From Paractinoplanes deccanensis (GTDB lineage: Bacteria; Actinomycetota; Actinomycetes; Mycobacteriales; Micromonosporaceae), in contig NZ_BOMI01000151.1 of assembly GCF_016862115.1 (NCBI RefSeq), positions 1 to 32,409 of the forward strand: DNA of 32,409 nt. The letters run 5' to 3'. Positions 5,557 through 13,062 of this stretch are shown here, piece after piece; the stretch's first letter is position 1, and every line of letters starts with the position of its first letter. The position numbers and the translations under genes are program-made. The notes under the pieces were generated by a model. It had not been told where the DNA came from, searched no databases, and worked only from the letters and a program-made list of their open reading frames with translations.

Positions 5557-6684
5557 ATGCTGTTCCGCGTAACCATGCCTACTCTGCCGCCGGGCCGCCG
5601 CCCGCTGAGCCCTGGATCCCGCGCCGGCCTCGGCGCGGCCGTCGTGCTGCTCGCGCTCGTGTCCGCCGTGGAGCTCGCCGACCCCAGCGACGCCGACTTC
5701 GTGGGCCTGTTCGCGGCCGTCCCGTTCCTCGCCGCGGTCTTCGCCTTCTGGCAGACGGTCCTCGTCGTCGGCATCATCGCGACGATCGTCGGCATGGCCT
5801 TCGTCGGCGCGGCCGGCCCGCTCAGCGTCGCCGGCATGGTCAATCTGCTCGGCATCCTGCTGGCCACGGGCATCGCCGCCGCGGTCGCCACGATCCGCCA
5901 GCGCCAGGACGCCAAGATCGCCGAGTTGCAGCGGCTCGCCGCCGTGGCCCAGCAGGCCGTCCTGCGTGATCTGGGCCCGCAGGTGGGCGCCCTCGCCGTG
6001 GCCGGCCGCTACATCTCGGCGACCGCCGCCGCCGACATCGGCGGCGACCTCTACGAGGCCCTCGACACGCCGTACGGGGTGCGGATCATCATCGGCGACG
6101 TGCGCGGCAAGGGCCTGGACGCCGTACGTCTGGCCAGCATCGTGCTCGGCTCGTACCGCCATGTGGCGTACGAGCGCAACGACCTCAAGGCCGTGGTGGC
6201 CGACCTCGACCGGGCGGTGGCTCGCAGCGTCGGTGACGAGGACTTCGTGACCGCCGCGCTGGTGGAGGAGCGCGGCGGCACGCTCACGATCGTCAACTGT
6301 GGACACCCGGCCCCGCTGCTGCTGCGGCGCGGCCAGGTCATCCCGCTGGAGCCACCGGCCCCGGCGCCCCCGCTGGGTTTCATGCCCGAGGTCAAGGCGC
6401 GGGTCGAGCGGCTGGAGCCGGGCGACCGGCTGCTGTTGTTCACCGACGGGCTCGGTGAGGCCCGCCGGGAGGGCGAGTTCTTCCCGACCGCGGACCGGGC
6501 CTGGCGGCTGCTGGGCCACGGCACGGTCGGCGACGGGCTCGCCTCGCTCGAGACCGCCCTGGTCGACTGGGTGCACGGCCGCCTCGAGGACGACATCGCG
6601 CTGGTCCTGCTCGAATACGCCGGCCCGGACGACGGCGCCACGGTGCCGATGCCGAGCTGGGAGGTCGGCGCCGCGGGCAGCTAG
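5557..6684 (+). CDS. Membrane-anchored SpoIIE-type PP2C Ser/Thr phosphatase
   Basis: This 375-residue protein has three or four N-terminal membrane segments (about 25-41, 52-92, 97-113), a short helical linker (114-142) and a PP2C/SpoIIE domain (about 145-355). Metal-binding motifs are visible: DIGGDLYE (D164), GDVRGKGLDA (D181), TDGLGEAR (D297) and EDDIALVLL (D345/D346). Such phosphatases usually act on anti-anti-sigma factors or other phosphoproteins at the membrane. No partner anti-sigma gene is next door. The start is ambiguous: ATG 5557 could be leaderless (TCTGAT at 5546-5551), and ATG 5575 would remove six residues. The TAG stop shares a CTAG palindrome with the stop of the convergent small gene. 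Confidence 0.9.
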   Translation: MLFRVTMPTLPPGRRPLSPGSRAGLGAAVVLLALVSAVELADPSDADFVGLFAAVPFLAAVFAFWQTVLVVGIIATIVGMAFVGAAGPLSVAGMVNLLGILLATGIAAAVATIRQRQDAKIAELQRLAAVAQQAVLRDLGPQVGALAVAGRYISATAAADIGGDLYEALDTPYGVRIIIGDVRGKGLDAVRLASIVLGSYRHVAYERNDLKAVVADLDRAVARSVGDEDFVTAALVEERGGTLTIVNCGHPAPLLLRRGQVIPLEPPAPAPPLGFMPEVKARVERLEPGDRLLLFTDGLGEARREGEFFPTADRAWRLLGHGTVGDGLASLETALVDWVHGRLEDDIALVLLEYAGPDDGATVPMPSWEVGAAGS

Positions 6685-6980
6685 GCCGCGGCGATCTCCT
6701 CGGTCTTGCCTTCCGGCACGATGGCGGCGACGCCCTCCGGCACCATGGCCGCGACGCCCTCCGGCACCATGGCCGCGACACCCTCCGGCACCATGGCCGC
6801 GACGCCCTCCGGCACGATGGCGGTGCGGCCCTCCGGAACGGACTCCCCGGCAGGCACCGGTGTCGGCGCCGGCGAGACCGGCACCGGCACGGGCTCCGGC
6901 TTCCGGTGACGCCCGACGTAGTGACGTGGCTGGTCCGCCTGGCGAGGCTCCGGGATCAGGCTCTTGATCGTGGCGAACAT
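6681..6980 (-). CDS. Small protein with VPEGVAAM octad repeats
   Basis: The product is 99 residues. An N-terminal part MFATIKSLIPEPRQ...HYVGRHRKPEP looks like a conserved short motif region, followed by a Pro/Val linker (EPVPVPVSPAPTPVPAG). Then comes an eight-residue repeat, VPEG-x3-[MI], present six times including end copies, and a KTEEIAAA tail. There is no signal peptide or membrane segment. AAGGGGG just before the ATG is a good Shine-Dalgarno. I do not recognise the family. The 24-bp DNA repeat also reads open on the other strand, but only the minus frame has a ribosome site and a non-repeated N-terminus. Tail-to-tail with the phosphatase gene, overlapping by the stop codon. Confidence 0.7.
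   Translation of the reverse strand: MFATIKSLIPEPRQADQPRHYVGRHRKPEPVPVPVSPAPTPVPAGESVPEGRTAIVPEGVAAMVPEGVAAMVPEGVAAMVPEGVAAIVPEGKTEEIAAA
6709..6841 (-). repeat. 24-bp tandem repeats inside the small gene
   Basis: Copies start at 6709, 6733, 6757, 6781, 6805 and (partial) 6829, each 24 bases apart. The middle copies are almost identical (CCCTCCGGCACCATGGCC then GCGAC on the plus strand). The period is eight codons, so copy number can change without breaking the frame. Confidence 0.92.
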
Positions 6981-7177
6981 GCGCGCCCCCTTGGCGGCTT
7001 GAATGAACGTCTATCCACAGCAACGAGCCGAGCAACCCGCCGATACGTCCGTGCCGCATGGGAGGCCGCAAATAGCCGAACGGCTGTCCTGCTGCCCACC
7101 CGATCGGAGGCGTTTGATGTGCGAATCGACGGACAGACCCCCGCACACGGGTGGTCGGTCACGAAACAGCTCGCCGC

Positions 7178-7207
7178 TTGTCCGTCTCTACCGATCAGTA
7201 ATACAGT
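7178..7207 (+). promoter_or_regulatory. Promoter of the fadE5-like gene
   Basis: A -35 TTGTCC (7178-7183), an 18-base spacer and a -10 TACAGT (7202-7207) predict transcription from about 7214, giving a leader of about 50 bases. GGAG at 7247-7250 is a weak, distant Shine-Dalgarno. Operator-like repeats lie inside the spacer and just after the start point. Confidence 0.6.
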
Positions 7208-7226
7208 GGGGGTTACTGACGGGTAA
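7188..7226. promoter_or_regulatory. Paired operator-like repeats over the fadE5 promoter
   Basis: TTACTGATCGGTAG (minus strand, 7201-7188) and TTACTGACGGGTAA (plus strand, 7213-7226) match at 11 of 14 positions and face each other. The second is itself palindromic (GTTAC-N6-GTAAC, 7212-7227). One copy lies between -35 and -10 and the other at the predicted start point, the layout of a repressor site. TetR-family regulators of fatty-acid genes bind repeats of this size; the regulator is not in the window. Confidence 0.55.
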
Positions 7227-7264
7227 CTCCAAGACTCGCGGCGTTCGGAGAGCGGGGCCAGCAC

Positions 7265-9121
7265 ATGACTCATTACAAGGGCAACCTTCGAGACCTCCAG
7301 TTCAACCTGTTCGAGGTCTTCGGGGCTGATCGTGCGTTCGGCCAGGCGCCGTACGAGGACATCGACGTGGAGACCGCCAAGGACGTGCTCGCCGAGGTGC
7401 ACCGCCTCGCCACCGAGGACCTGGCGGCCAGCTACACCGAGGCCGACCGCAACCCGCCGGTCTTCGACCCCGCGACGCACACCGCGCCGCTGCCGGAGTC
7501 GTTCAAGAAGTCGTTCGAGCAGTGGATGGCCTCCGAGTTCTGGCGGCTCGACCTGCCCGGCGCCCTCGGCGGCACCCTCGCCCCGCGCGCCCTGTGGTGG
7601 GCCCTCGCCGAGAACGTGCTCGGCGCCAACGCCCCCGTCTGGATGTACTCCTCCGGCCCCTCCTTCGCGCACGTCGTGCACGAGGAGGGCACCGAGGAGC
7701 AGAAGAAGTGGGCGAAGCTCTTCGTCGAGAAGCAGTGGGGCTCGACCATGGTCCTCACCGAGCCCGACGCGGGCTCGGACGTGGGCGCCGGCCGCACCCG
7801 GGCCATCCCGCAGCCCGACGGCTCGTGGCACATCGAGGGCGTCAAGCGCTTCATCACCTCGGGCGAGCACGACCTGAGCGACAACATCGTCCACTACGTG
7901 CTGGCCCGGCCGGTCGGCGTGGAGGGCGTGGGCGGCCCCGGCACCAAGGGCCTGTCGCTGTTCATCGTGCCGAAGTACCACTTCGACGCCGAGACCGGCG
8001 AGCTGGGCGAGCGCAACGGCGTCTACGCCACCAACGTCGAGCACAAGATGGGCCTCAAGGTCTCCAACACGTGCGAGATGACCTTCGGCGAGCACGGCAC
8101 CCCGGCCAAGGGCTGGCTGCTGGGCGAGAAGCACGAGGGCATCCGCCAGATGTTCATGATCATCGAGTACGCCCGGATGATGGTCGGCACCAAGGCGATC
8201 GCCACCCTCTCCACCGGCTACCTCAACGCCCTGGAGTACGCGAAGAACCGCGTGCAGGGCGCCGACCTGGTGCAGAACGACAACAAGGCCGCCCCGCGCG
8301 TCACGATCACCCACCACCCCGACGTACGCCGCTCGCTGATGCTCCAGAAGTCGTACGCCGAGGCCCTGCGTGCCCTGGTCATCTACACGGCCACCTGGCA
8401 GGACAAGGTCGCGATCGCGCAGGCCGCCGGTGACACCGCCGCCGCGAAGGCCGCCAGCAAGGTCAACGACCTGCTGCTCCCGCTGGTCAAGGGCGTCGGC
8501 TCCGAGCGGGCGTACGAGTTGCTCGGCCACGAGTCGCTGCAGACCTTCGGCGGCTCCGGCTTCCTCCAGGACTACCCGCTCGAGCAGTACGTCCGCGACG
8601 CGAAGATCGACACCCTCTACGAGGGCACCACCGCGATCCAGAGCCTCGACCTGATCTTCCGCAAGATCGTGAAGGACCAGGGCCGGGCGCTCGCCTCCCT
8701 GGCCACCGAGATCCAGTCGTTCATCGAGAGCGAGGCCGGCAACGGCCAGCTCAAGGAGGAGCGCCTCGCTCTCGGCAAGGCCCTCGGCGAGCTCCAGCAG
8801 ATCCTCGGCGCGGCCATGGGCTGGCTCGCGGCGGTGCAGGGCGGCGACACCCGCGAGCTGTACAAGGTGGGCCTGAGCTCCCGCCGCATCCTGCTCGCCC
8901 TCGGCGACGTCGTCCTCGCGTGGCTCTTGCTCCGCCAGGCAGATGTCGCCCTCCAGGCGCTGGGCCGCGAGGTCTCCGCGTCCGACAAGAACTTCTACGA
9001 GGGCAAGGTCGCCGCGGCCCGCTTCTTCGTCCGCGAGATCCTGCCGCGCGTCGGCGCCGACCGCCGCATCATCGAGAACACCACTCTGGACCTGATGGAC
9101 CTGTCCGAAGACGTTTTCTGA
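7265..9121 (+). CDS. fadE5: Acyl-CoA dehydrogenase, FadE5-like
   Basis: This 618-residue flavoenzyme would catalyse the first, alpha-beta dehydrogenation step of fatty acyl-CoA beta-oxidation. It has the length (about 610) and N-terminus typical of mycobacterial FadE5 (HYKGNLRDLQFNLFEVFG, DRNPPVFDPATH), which carries extra domains relative to the usual 380-residue enzymes. FAD/substrate motifs include TMVLTEPDAGSDVGAG and HIEGVKRFITSGEHD. The catalytic Glu is in LYEGTTAIQ (E453). A helical C-terminal domain follows. FAD electrons would pass to ETF and then to a membrane oxidoreductase; an EtfD-type gene is at 16211-18343. The gene stands alone, with its own promoter and operator-like repeats upstream and a strong terminator downstream. 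FadE5-type enzymes accept a broad range of chain lengths; that is family knowledge. Confidence 0.93.
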   Translation: MTHYKGNLRDLQFNLFEVFGADRAFGQAPYEDIDVETAKDVLAEVHRLATEDLAASYTEADRNPPVFDPATHTAPLPESFKKSFEQWMASEFWRLDLPGALGGTLAPRALWWALAENVLGANAPVWMYSSGPSFAHVVHEEGTEEQKKWAKLFVEKQWGSTMVLTEPDAGSDVGAGRTRAIPQPDGSWHIEGVKRFITSGEHDLSDNIVHYVLARPVGVEGVGGPGTKGLSLFIVPKYHFDAETGELGERNGVYATNVEHKMGLKVSNTCEMTFGEHGTPAKGWLLGEKHEGIRQMFMIIEYARMMVGTKAIATLSTGYLNALEYAKNRVQGADLVQNDNKAAPRVTITHHPDVRRSLMLQKSYAEALRALVIYTATWQDKVAIAQAAGDTAAAKAASKVNDLLLPLVKGVGSERAYELLGHESLQTFGGSGFLQDYPLEQYVRDAKIDTLYEGTTAIQSLDLIFRKIVKDQGRALASLATEIQSFIESEAGNGQLKEERLALGKALGELQQILGAAMGWLAAVQGGDTRELYKVGLSSRRILLALGDVVLAWLLLRQADVALQALGREVSASDKNFYEGKVAAARFFVREILPRVGADRRIIENTTLDLMDLSEDVF

Positions 9122-9135
9122 TCCACCTCACCAGC

Positions 9136-9167
9136 GAAAAAGGTCGGCGGAGACGCCGGCCTTTTTC
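9136..9167 (+). terminator. Rho-independent terminator after fadE5
   Basis: AAAAAGGTCGGCG and CGCCGGCCTTTTT form a long stem around a GAGA loop, with a T5 run. The A5 on the other arm makes it potentially bidirectional. Confidence 0.9.
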
Positions 9168-9168
9168 G

Positions 9169-9198
9169 TTGATCTAGAACATCGAAGACTGTTACGCT
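9169..9198 (+). promoter_or_regulatory. Promoter of the large secreted protein
   Basis: TTGATC (9169-9174), an 18-base spacer and TACGCT (9193-9198) form a plausible promoter directly after the fadE5 terminator, with a predicted start near 9205 and a leader of about 70 bases. Confidence 0.5.
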
Positions 9199-9275
9199 GC
9201 GGCCCACGCGTGCGGGGGCGCTACGTGACTGGGCCCGGATCGCCACCACGCCTCTCTTTCTTGCCTTCAGGAGGA

Positions 9276-12134
9276 ATGGTGGCCTCAGCCATCCGGGGTC
9301 TCGCCGTGGCGGCGATCGGCGTCGGTCTCGTCCTGACCGGCCTGCCCGCCGTGGCAGCGCCCGTCACCCAAGCAGCGGCACCGGCCGGGGAGATCGTCAT
9401 CCCGGCCGCCGCCCGATACGTCCCCCGCGCGACCCGCATTCTCAGCGCGGGCACCACCGGCTTCCTCTGGGCGCAGGAGGGCGACGACGGCCTCCTGTGG
9501 ACGGACTACGCCACCGGCACGCCCACCGCGCTCGCCCAGCGTCTGCCCGAGAAGGTCGCCTACGACCAGGACGAGGGCATCTTCCGGTCGGGCCCGTCGT
9601 GGGATCCGGGCTGGTACGGCGCCGGCAGCGACACGGTCGCCCTCGTCCAGGGCTCCCGCGTCACCCTCCAGCAGGGCGCGGGCGCGGTCACCGGCGAACT
9701 CGACCTGCCCGGCGGCCACACCTATCAGGGCACCTTCGGCGACGTCGTGCTGAGCCGCACCGGCGCCGAGGACGAGCCGCAGGCGTATCACCTCTGGCGC
9801 GCCGGCGCCGCGAGCGACGTGACCGGCCTGCCGGCCGCCGCCACCGGGATCACCGTCGAGGACGGCGACGCGCGGTCGGTCATCGTCAACTACGACCTGC
9901 CCGGCGACGGCAACGGCCACGGGCACTTCTCGATCGTCGACCTGGCCTCCGGCGCGGCGACCCCGCTGCCCGACCGCCTCGACGGCTCGGACGACGCCAC
10001 CGAGGTAGCGGGCTTCCGGCTCGGCGCGGGCTCGATTTTGCGCAACCGGTGGGGCCGCTACGCGATGGACGTCTACGATCGCGACGACCTGACCGCCACG
10101 CCGCGCACCGTCGACACCGGGTCGTTCGACTACCAGGCCGCGTACGGCATCGTCGGTTCCACCCTGCTCACCGTCGACCCCGTCGCGCCGGGCAACAACG
10201 CCTACCGCGGCCAGCCGCTCTTCTCGCTGCGGGTGGACCAGGCCGACGCCGACCCGATCACCGTCATGAGCCCGGCCGCGCACCAGATCGTGCCCACGCC
10301 GGACGGCTCGGTCCTGGTCGCCGGCCCCGAGCGCTGGGTCCAGTACGGCGACGTGAACTGGGGCATCTACAAGCTCACGCAGGGAGCGGACGGCAAGGTC
10401 CAGCGGCGCGAGGTGGCCGACGTGGCTCCGATGCCCGCCGAGGTCTTCGGGCTCTCCCTGGGCAGCGGCGTCCTCACCACCGCTGTCAACAGCACCGTCT
10501 ACGAGCCCTCCGGCTACCTCGGGGCCTACCGCAGCACCTCGGTGAACGGCGCCCCGCCGACGTCGCTGGGCAGCGTGGGCGCCTGGGTGACCGGGCACGA
10601 CAGTTCCTGCTCCTCCGGTGACCGCACGGCCTGCGTCGCGATGTTCGCCGACGGCGGCGGCTACTACGGCCTCCGGGCCGCCGACTACGACGACGTCACC
10701 ACGCTGACCCGGAGCGGCTCCTCGGTCGCCAAGCGGAAGGTCGACACCGGCTTCTCCTCTCCCTACCTCGTCGACCTCTCCGGCCGCTACGGCGTGATCA
10801 ACTCTGGCCCGAAGGGCTCGCAGGCGATCGCCGACTTCGTCGCCGGAACGGTCGTGCAGAAGCGCGCCGACGTCCCCGCCGCGCTCTGGGGCAACACGTT
10901 GTGGAGCGGCGCGGCCGAGGGCGGCAAGGTGACCGCCACCCGCATCCCCTCCACCACGGCGGCGGAATCCTTCACCACCCCGAACAACTGCACCCCCACA
11001 GAGCTCCAGGCCGTCAACCGCTGGGTCTACTGGGCCTGCTACGAGTACGGCATGGTCTACGGCTCCGGCGTCTACGACCGCGTCACCAAGACCTTTGTGG
11101 ACGCGCCGGGAGTCAGGGTGCTGCTCGGCGACGGCTACTTCGTCGCCCAGTCCGACACCGGCGAGCTGAAGCTGGCCGACCTCACCCGCCCCGGCCAGGC
11201 CGCCCGCGTGGTCGGTGCCGTGGACCCGATCTCCGGGCCGCGCGTCTCGTGGACCGTCGACCGCTTCGGCGGCGGCATCGCCTGGGCCGACCAGGACGAG
11301 CGCGTCCACGTCGTGCCGAGCGGCGTGCCGGCGTCCCCGCTGAGCATCATCGACTCCTCGCTGACCGGCGCCAACGGCACCTGGGCAGCGAGCTGGTGGC
11401 TGTCGAAGAAGGCGTCCTACCAGCTCACGGTGCGCAACGCCTACGGTGTCGACGTCGTCTCGACCAGCGGCACCGCCACCCAGGTGAGCGCGAGCGTGCC
11501 CAACGTCGACGGCCCGTTCTCGTGGTCCCTGACCCTGCAGCCGGCCGACGGCCTGGGCGCCGCGGTCACCAACGGCGTCCTGAAGCCGCGGCCGCCGCTG
11601 AAGGCCGTCAAGGCTCCCGTGATCACCGGCACCGCCGTGGTGGGCAGCACGCTCAAAGCCACGCTGGGCACGTGGAAGCCGGCCCCGCAGTCGTACTCCT
11701 ACAACTGGGCGGCGAACGGCGTGCCGATCCCGGGAGCGATCTGGCAGTCGTACAAGCTCACTCCCGGCGACGCCGGCAAGCGCCTGACCTTCACCGTGAA
11801 GACCAACCTCTACCGCTTCCCGTCCGGCAAGGCGACCTCCGCGCCCACGGCCGTGGTGGCCAAGGCCGCCGCTCCCCGGAGCACGAAGAGGCCGGTCATC
11901 GTCGGCACCGTCAAGGTGGGCCGCACGGTCGCGGCGTCCACCGGCGGCTGGTCGTTCCGTCCGGACCACTACTTCTACGAGTGGCGCCTGAACGGCAAGC
12001 TGATCAGCACATACCCCAAGCTGAAGCTGACCAGCGCCATGCGCGGCAAGAAGCTGACCCTCACGGTCGTGGCCCGCAAGGCCGGCTACCACGACGGCCG
12101 CGCCACCAGCGCCACGGCCACCGTCGCGAAGTGA
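9276..12134 (+). CDS. Large secreted protein with C-terminal Ig-like repeats
   Basis: The product is 952 residues from ATG 9276. A signal peptide (hydrophobic LAVAAIGVGLVLTGLPAVAA, cleavage near residue 28) is followed by about 700 residues that alternate short beta strands and Gly/Asp turns (LWTDYATGTPTAL, YHLWRAGAA, VQYGDVNWGIYKL). These look like a beta-propeller-type extracellular domain, though no family motif is recognised. Two related repeats of about 90 residues close the protein (from about 780 and 872): PVITGTAVVGSTLKATLGTW...YNWAANG and PVIVGTVKVGRTVAASTGGW...YEWRLNG. This is the common actinobacterial secreted Ig-like repeat. AGGAGGA (9269-9275) abuts the ATG, so GTG 9279, the next codon, may be the true start; GTG 9210 would put 22 non-hydrophobic residues before the signal. 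Extracellular, with no cell-wall sorting signal. Confidence 0.85.
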   Translation: MVASAIRGLAVAAIGVGLVLTGLPAVAAPVTQAAAPAGEIVIPAAARYVPRATRILSAGTTGFLWAQEGDDGLLWTDYATGTPTALAQRLPEKVAYDQDEGIFRSGPSWDPGWYGAGSDTVALVQGSRVTLQQGAGAVTGELDLPGGHTYQGTFGDVVLSRTGAEDEPQAYHLWRAGAASDVTGLPAAATGITVEDGDARSVIVNYDLPGDGNGHGHFSIVDLASGAATPLPDRLDGSDDATEVAGFRLGAGSILRNRWGRYAMDVYDRDDLTATPRTVDTGSFDYQAAYGIVGSTLLTVDPVAPGNNAYRGQPLFSLRVDQADADPITVMSPAAHQIVPTPDGSVLVAGPERWVQYGDVNWGIYKLTQGADGKVQRREVADVAPMPAEVFGLSLGSGVLTTAVNSTVYEPSGYLGAYRSTSVNGAPPTSLGSVGAWVTGHDSSCSSGDRTACVAMFADGGGYYGLRAADYDDVTTLTRSGSSVAKRKVDTGFSSPYLVDLSGRYGVINSGPKGSQAIADFVAGTVVQKRADVPAALWGNTLWSGAAEGGKVTATRIPSTTAAESFTTPNNCTPTELQAVNRWVYWACYEYGMVYGSGVYDRVTKTFVDAPGVRVLLGDGYFVAQSDTGELKLADLTRPGQAARVVGAVDPISGPRVSWTVDRFGGGIAWADQDERVHVVPSGVPASPLSIIDSSLTGANGTWAASWWLSKKASYQLTVRNAYGVDVVSTSGTATQVSASVPNVDGPFSWSLTLQPADGLGAAVTNGVLKPRPPLKAVKAPVITGTAVVGSTLKATLGTWKPAPQSYSYNWAANGVPIPGAIWQSYKLTPGDAGKRLTFTVKTNLYRFPSGKATSAPTAVVAKAAAPRSTKRPVIVGTVKVGRTVAASTGGWSFRPDHYFYEWRLNGKLISTYPKLKLTSAMRGKKLTLTVVARKAGYHDGRATSATATVAK

Positions 12135-12140
12135 CTCGCG

Positions 12141-12176
12141 TGGCGATCGGCCGGCCGGAAGGTCAGCCGATCGCCA
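12141..12176. terminator. Bidirectional terminator hairpin between convergent genes
   Basis: TGGCGATCGGC (12141-12151) and GCCGATCGCCA (12166-12176) are a perfect 11-bp inverted repeat with a 14-base loop. The right arm lies inside the last codons of the LamG-like gene, so the terminator is partly coding. There is no T-run. Confidence 0.6.
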
Positions 12177-12987
12177 CGAAGACGTCGTCGATCTCGCCGG
12201 CGAACTGGTCGTTGCCGCGGCTGGTGCCCTTGCCGCCCACGCGCAGCGGCTCGGCGTTGGCGATCGACAACGTCTCCGGCACGGCGACCGCGGCCTGCGG
12301 CGTGCCGTCCACGGCCAGTGTCAGCCGATCACCGGAGCGGGCGCAGGACAGCTTGTGCCAGCGACCGTCCGCCACGTCCAGCAGGGCCTCGGCGCGGTGG
12401 ATCCGCCCGTCGCCGGCCAGCACGCACGACGGGTGCCCCAGCCGGTGGTCCACCTGGAGCTTGTACTGGCTCACCTGGCCGACCGAATAGCCCTTCTGCA
12501 CCACGTTGGCCCCGTCGGCCAGGTCGGCGTGGGTCATCAGCACCGCCGCCCCGTAACGCAGGTCGCGAGCCCCCGGGTTGAGCCGGTCGTCGCGAGCCCC
12601 CTCGAGAATCGCCCGAGGACAGTCCCGCTCCCTCGCAAGGTGACACCGGTCCGGATAGGAGACGGCAAGACCGGGCCCCTGCCGTACGAGGCTGAGCACG
12701 CCCCCGTTCTCCCCGAGCGGCCGCAGCTCGTACCCGCCGTCCACCGCGGTGATCGGCTTCCCGACGCCCCCGTCGAACGTGTAGCGAACGTGCACCGGAC
12801 CCTGCGCCACACCGATGTGGCCGGGCGGCGCCGGCGGAACGGCCGGGGCGGACTCGACGGGCAGCGCGCCGGCCACGCCGAGCGGCCGGCCGGGCGCGAA
12901 GCCGTAGGCGGGAAGCCGATGAAGGGACGCGATCCCGGCGATCATCACCACGGCCGCCAGTCCGGCCCACCATCCTTTTCGCGACAT
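12163..12987 (-). CDS. Secreted or anchored LamG-like lectin-fold protein
   Basis: The product is 274 residues from ATG 12987. A short basic N-terminus and one hydrophobic segment (WWAGLAAVVMIAGIASL, about 5-21) act as a signal anchor. A Pro-rich linker (to about 60) leads to a concanavalin-like/LamG jelly roll: VRYTFDGGVGKP, DLADGANVVQKGYSV, QYKLQVDHRLGHPSCVLAG, DGRWHKLSCARSGDRLTLAVDGTPQ and FAGEIDDVFVAIG, the order of strands in laminin-G-like domains. Cys pairs (CHLARERDC; C in HPSC and in KLSC) could form disulfides outside the cell. Such domains bind glycans or proteins; no catalytic residues are seen. The longer open frame to 13032 adds 15 charged residues and is less likely. Tail-to-tail with the large secreted protein gene; a functional link is only suggested by position. 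Confidence 0.78.
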   Translation of the reverse strand: MSRKGWWAGLAAVVMIAGIASLHRLPAYGFAPGRPLGVAGALPVESAPAVPPAPPGHIGVAQGPVHVRYTFDGGVGKPITAVDGGYELRPLGENGGVLSLVRQGPGLAVSYPDRCHLARERDCPRAILEGARDDRLNPGARDLRYGAAVLMTHADLADGANVVQKGYSVGQVSQYKLQVDHRLGHPSCVLAGDGRIHRAEALLDVADGRWHKLSCARSGDRLTLAVDGTPQAAVAVPETLSIANAEPLRVGGKGTSRGNDQFAGEIDDVFVAIG

Positions 12988-13062
12988 GTCCGGATTGTGC
13001 GGCACGGCCCTCGCCGGCCGCCGGATCGGCAAGCCGGTCGCGAGGAAACAACCCGGACGAGG

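Noticed and set aside
6706..6909. Plus-strand frame with PSGTMAAT repeats
   Set aside because: It is the mirror of the 24-bp repeats; it lacks a ribosome site and a non-repeated N-terminus, unlike the minus-strand gene.
6956..8530. A 524-residue frame antisense to the acyl-CoA dehydrogenase
   Set aside because: A GC-bias shadow; composition is unlike a real protein and the sense strand is a clear FadE5-like enzyme.
9285..12092. A 935-residue frame antisense to the secreted protein
   Set aside because: A GC-bias shadow with Gly/Arg/Asp-rich composition and no motif; the sense strand has a signal peptide and Ig-like repeats.
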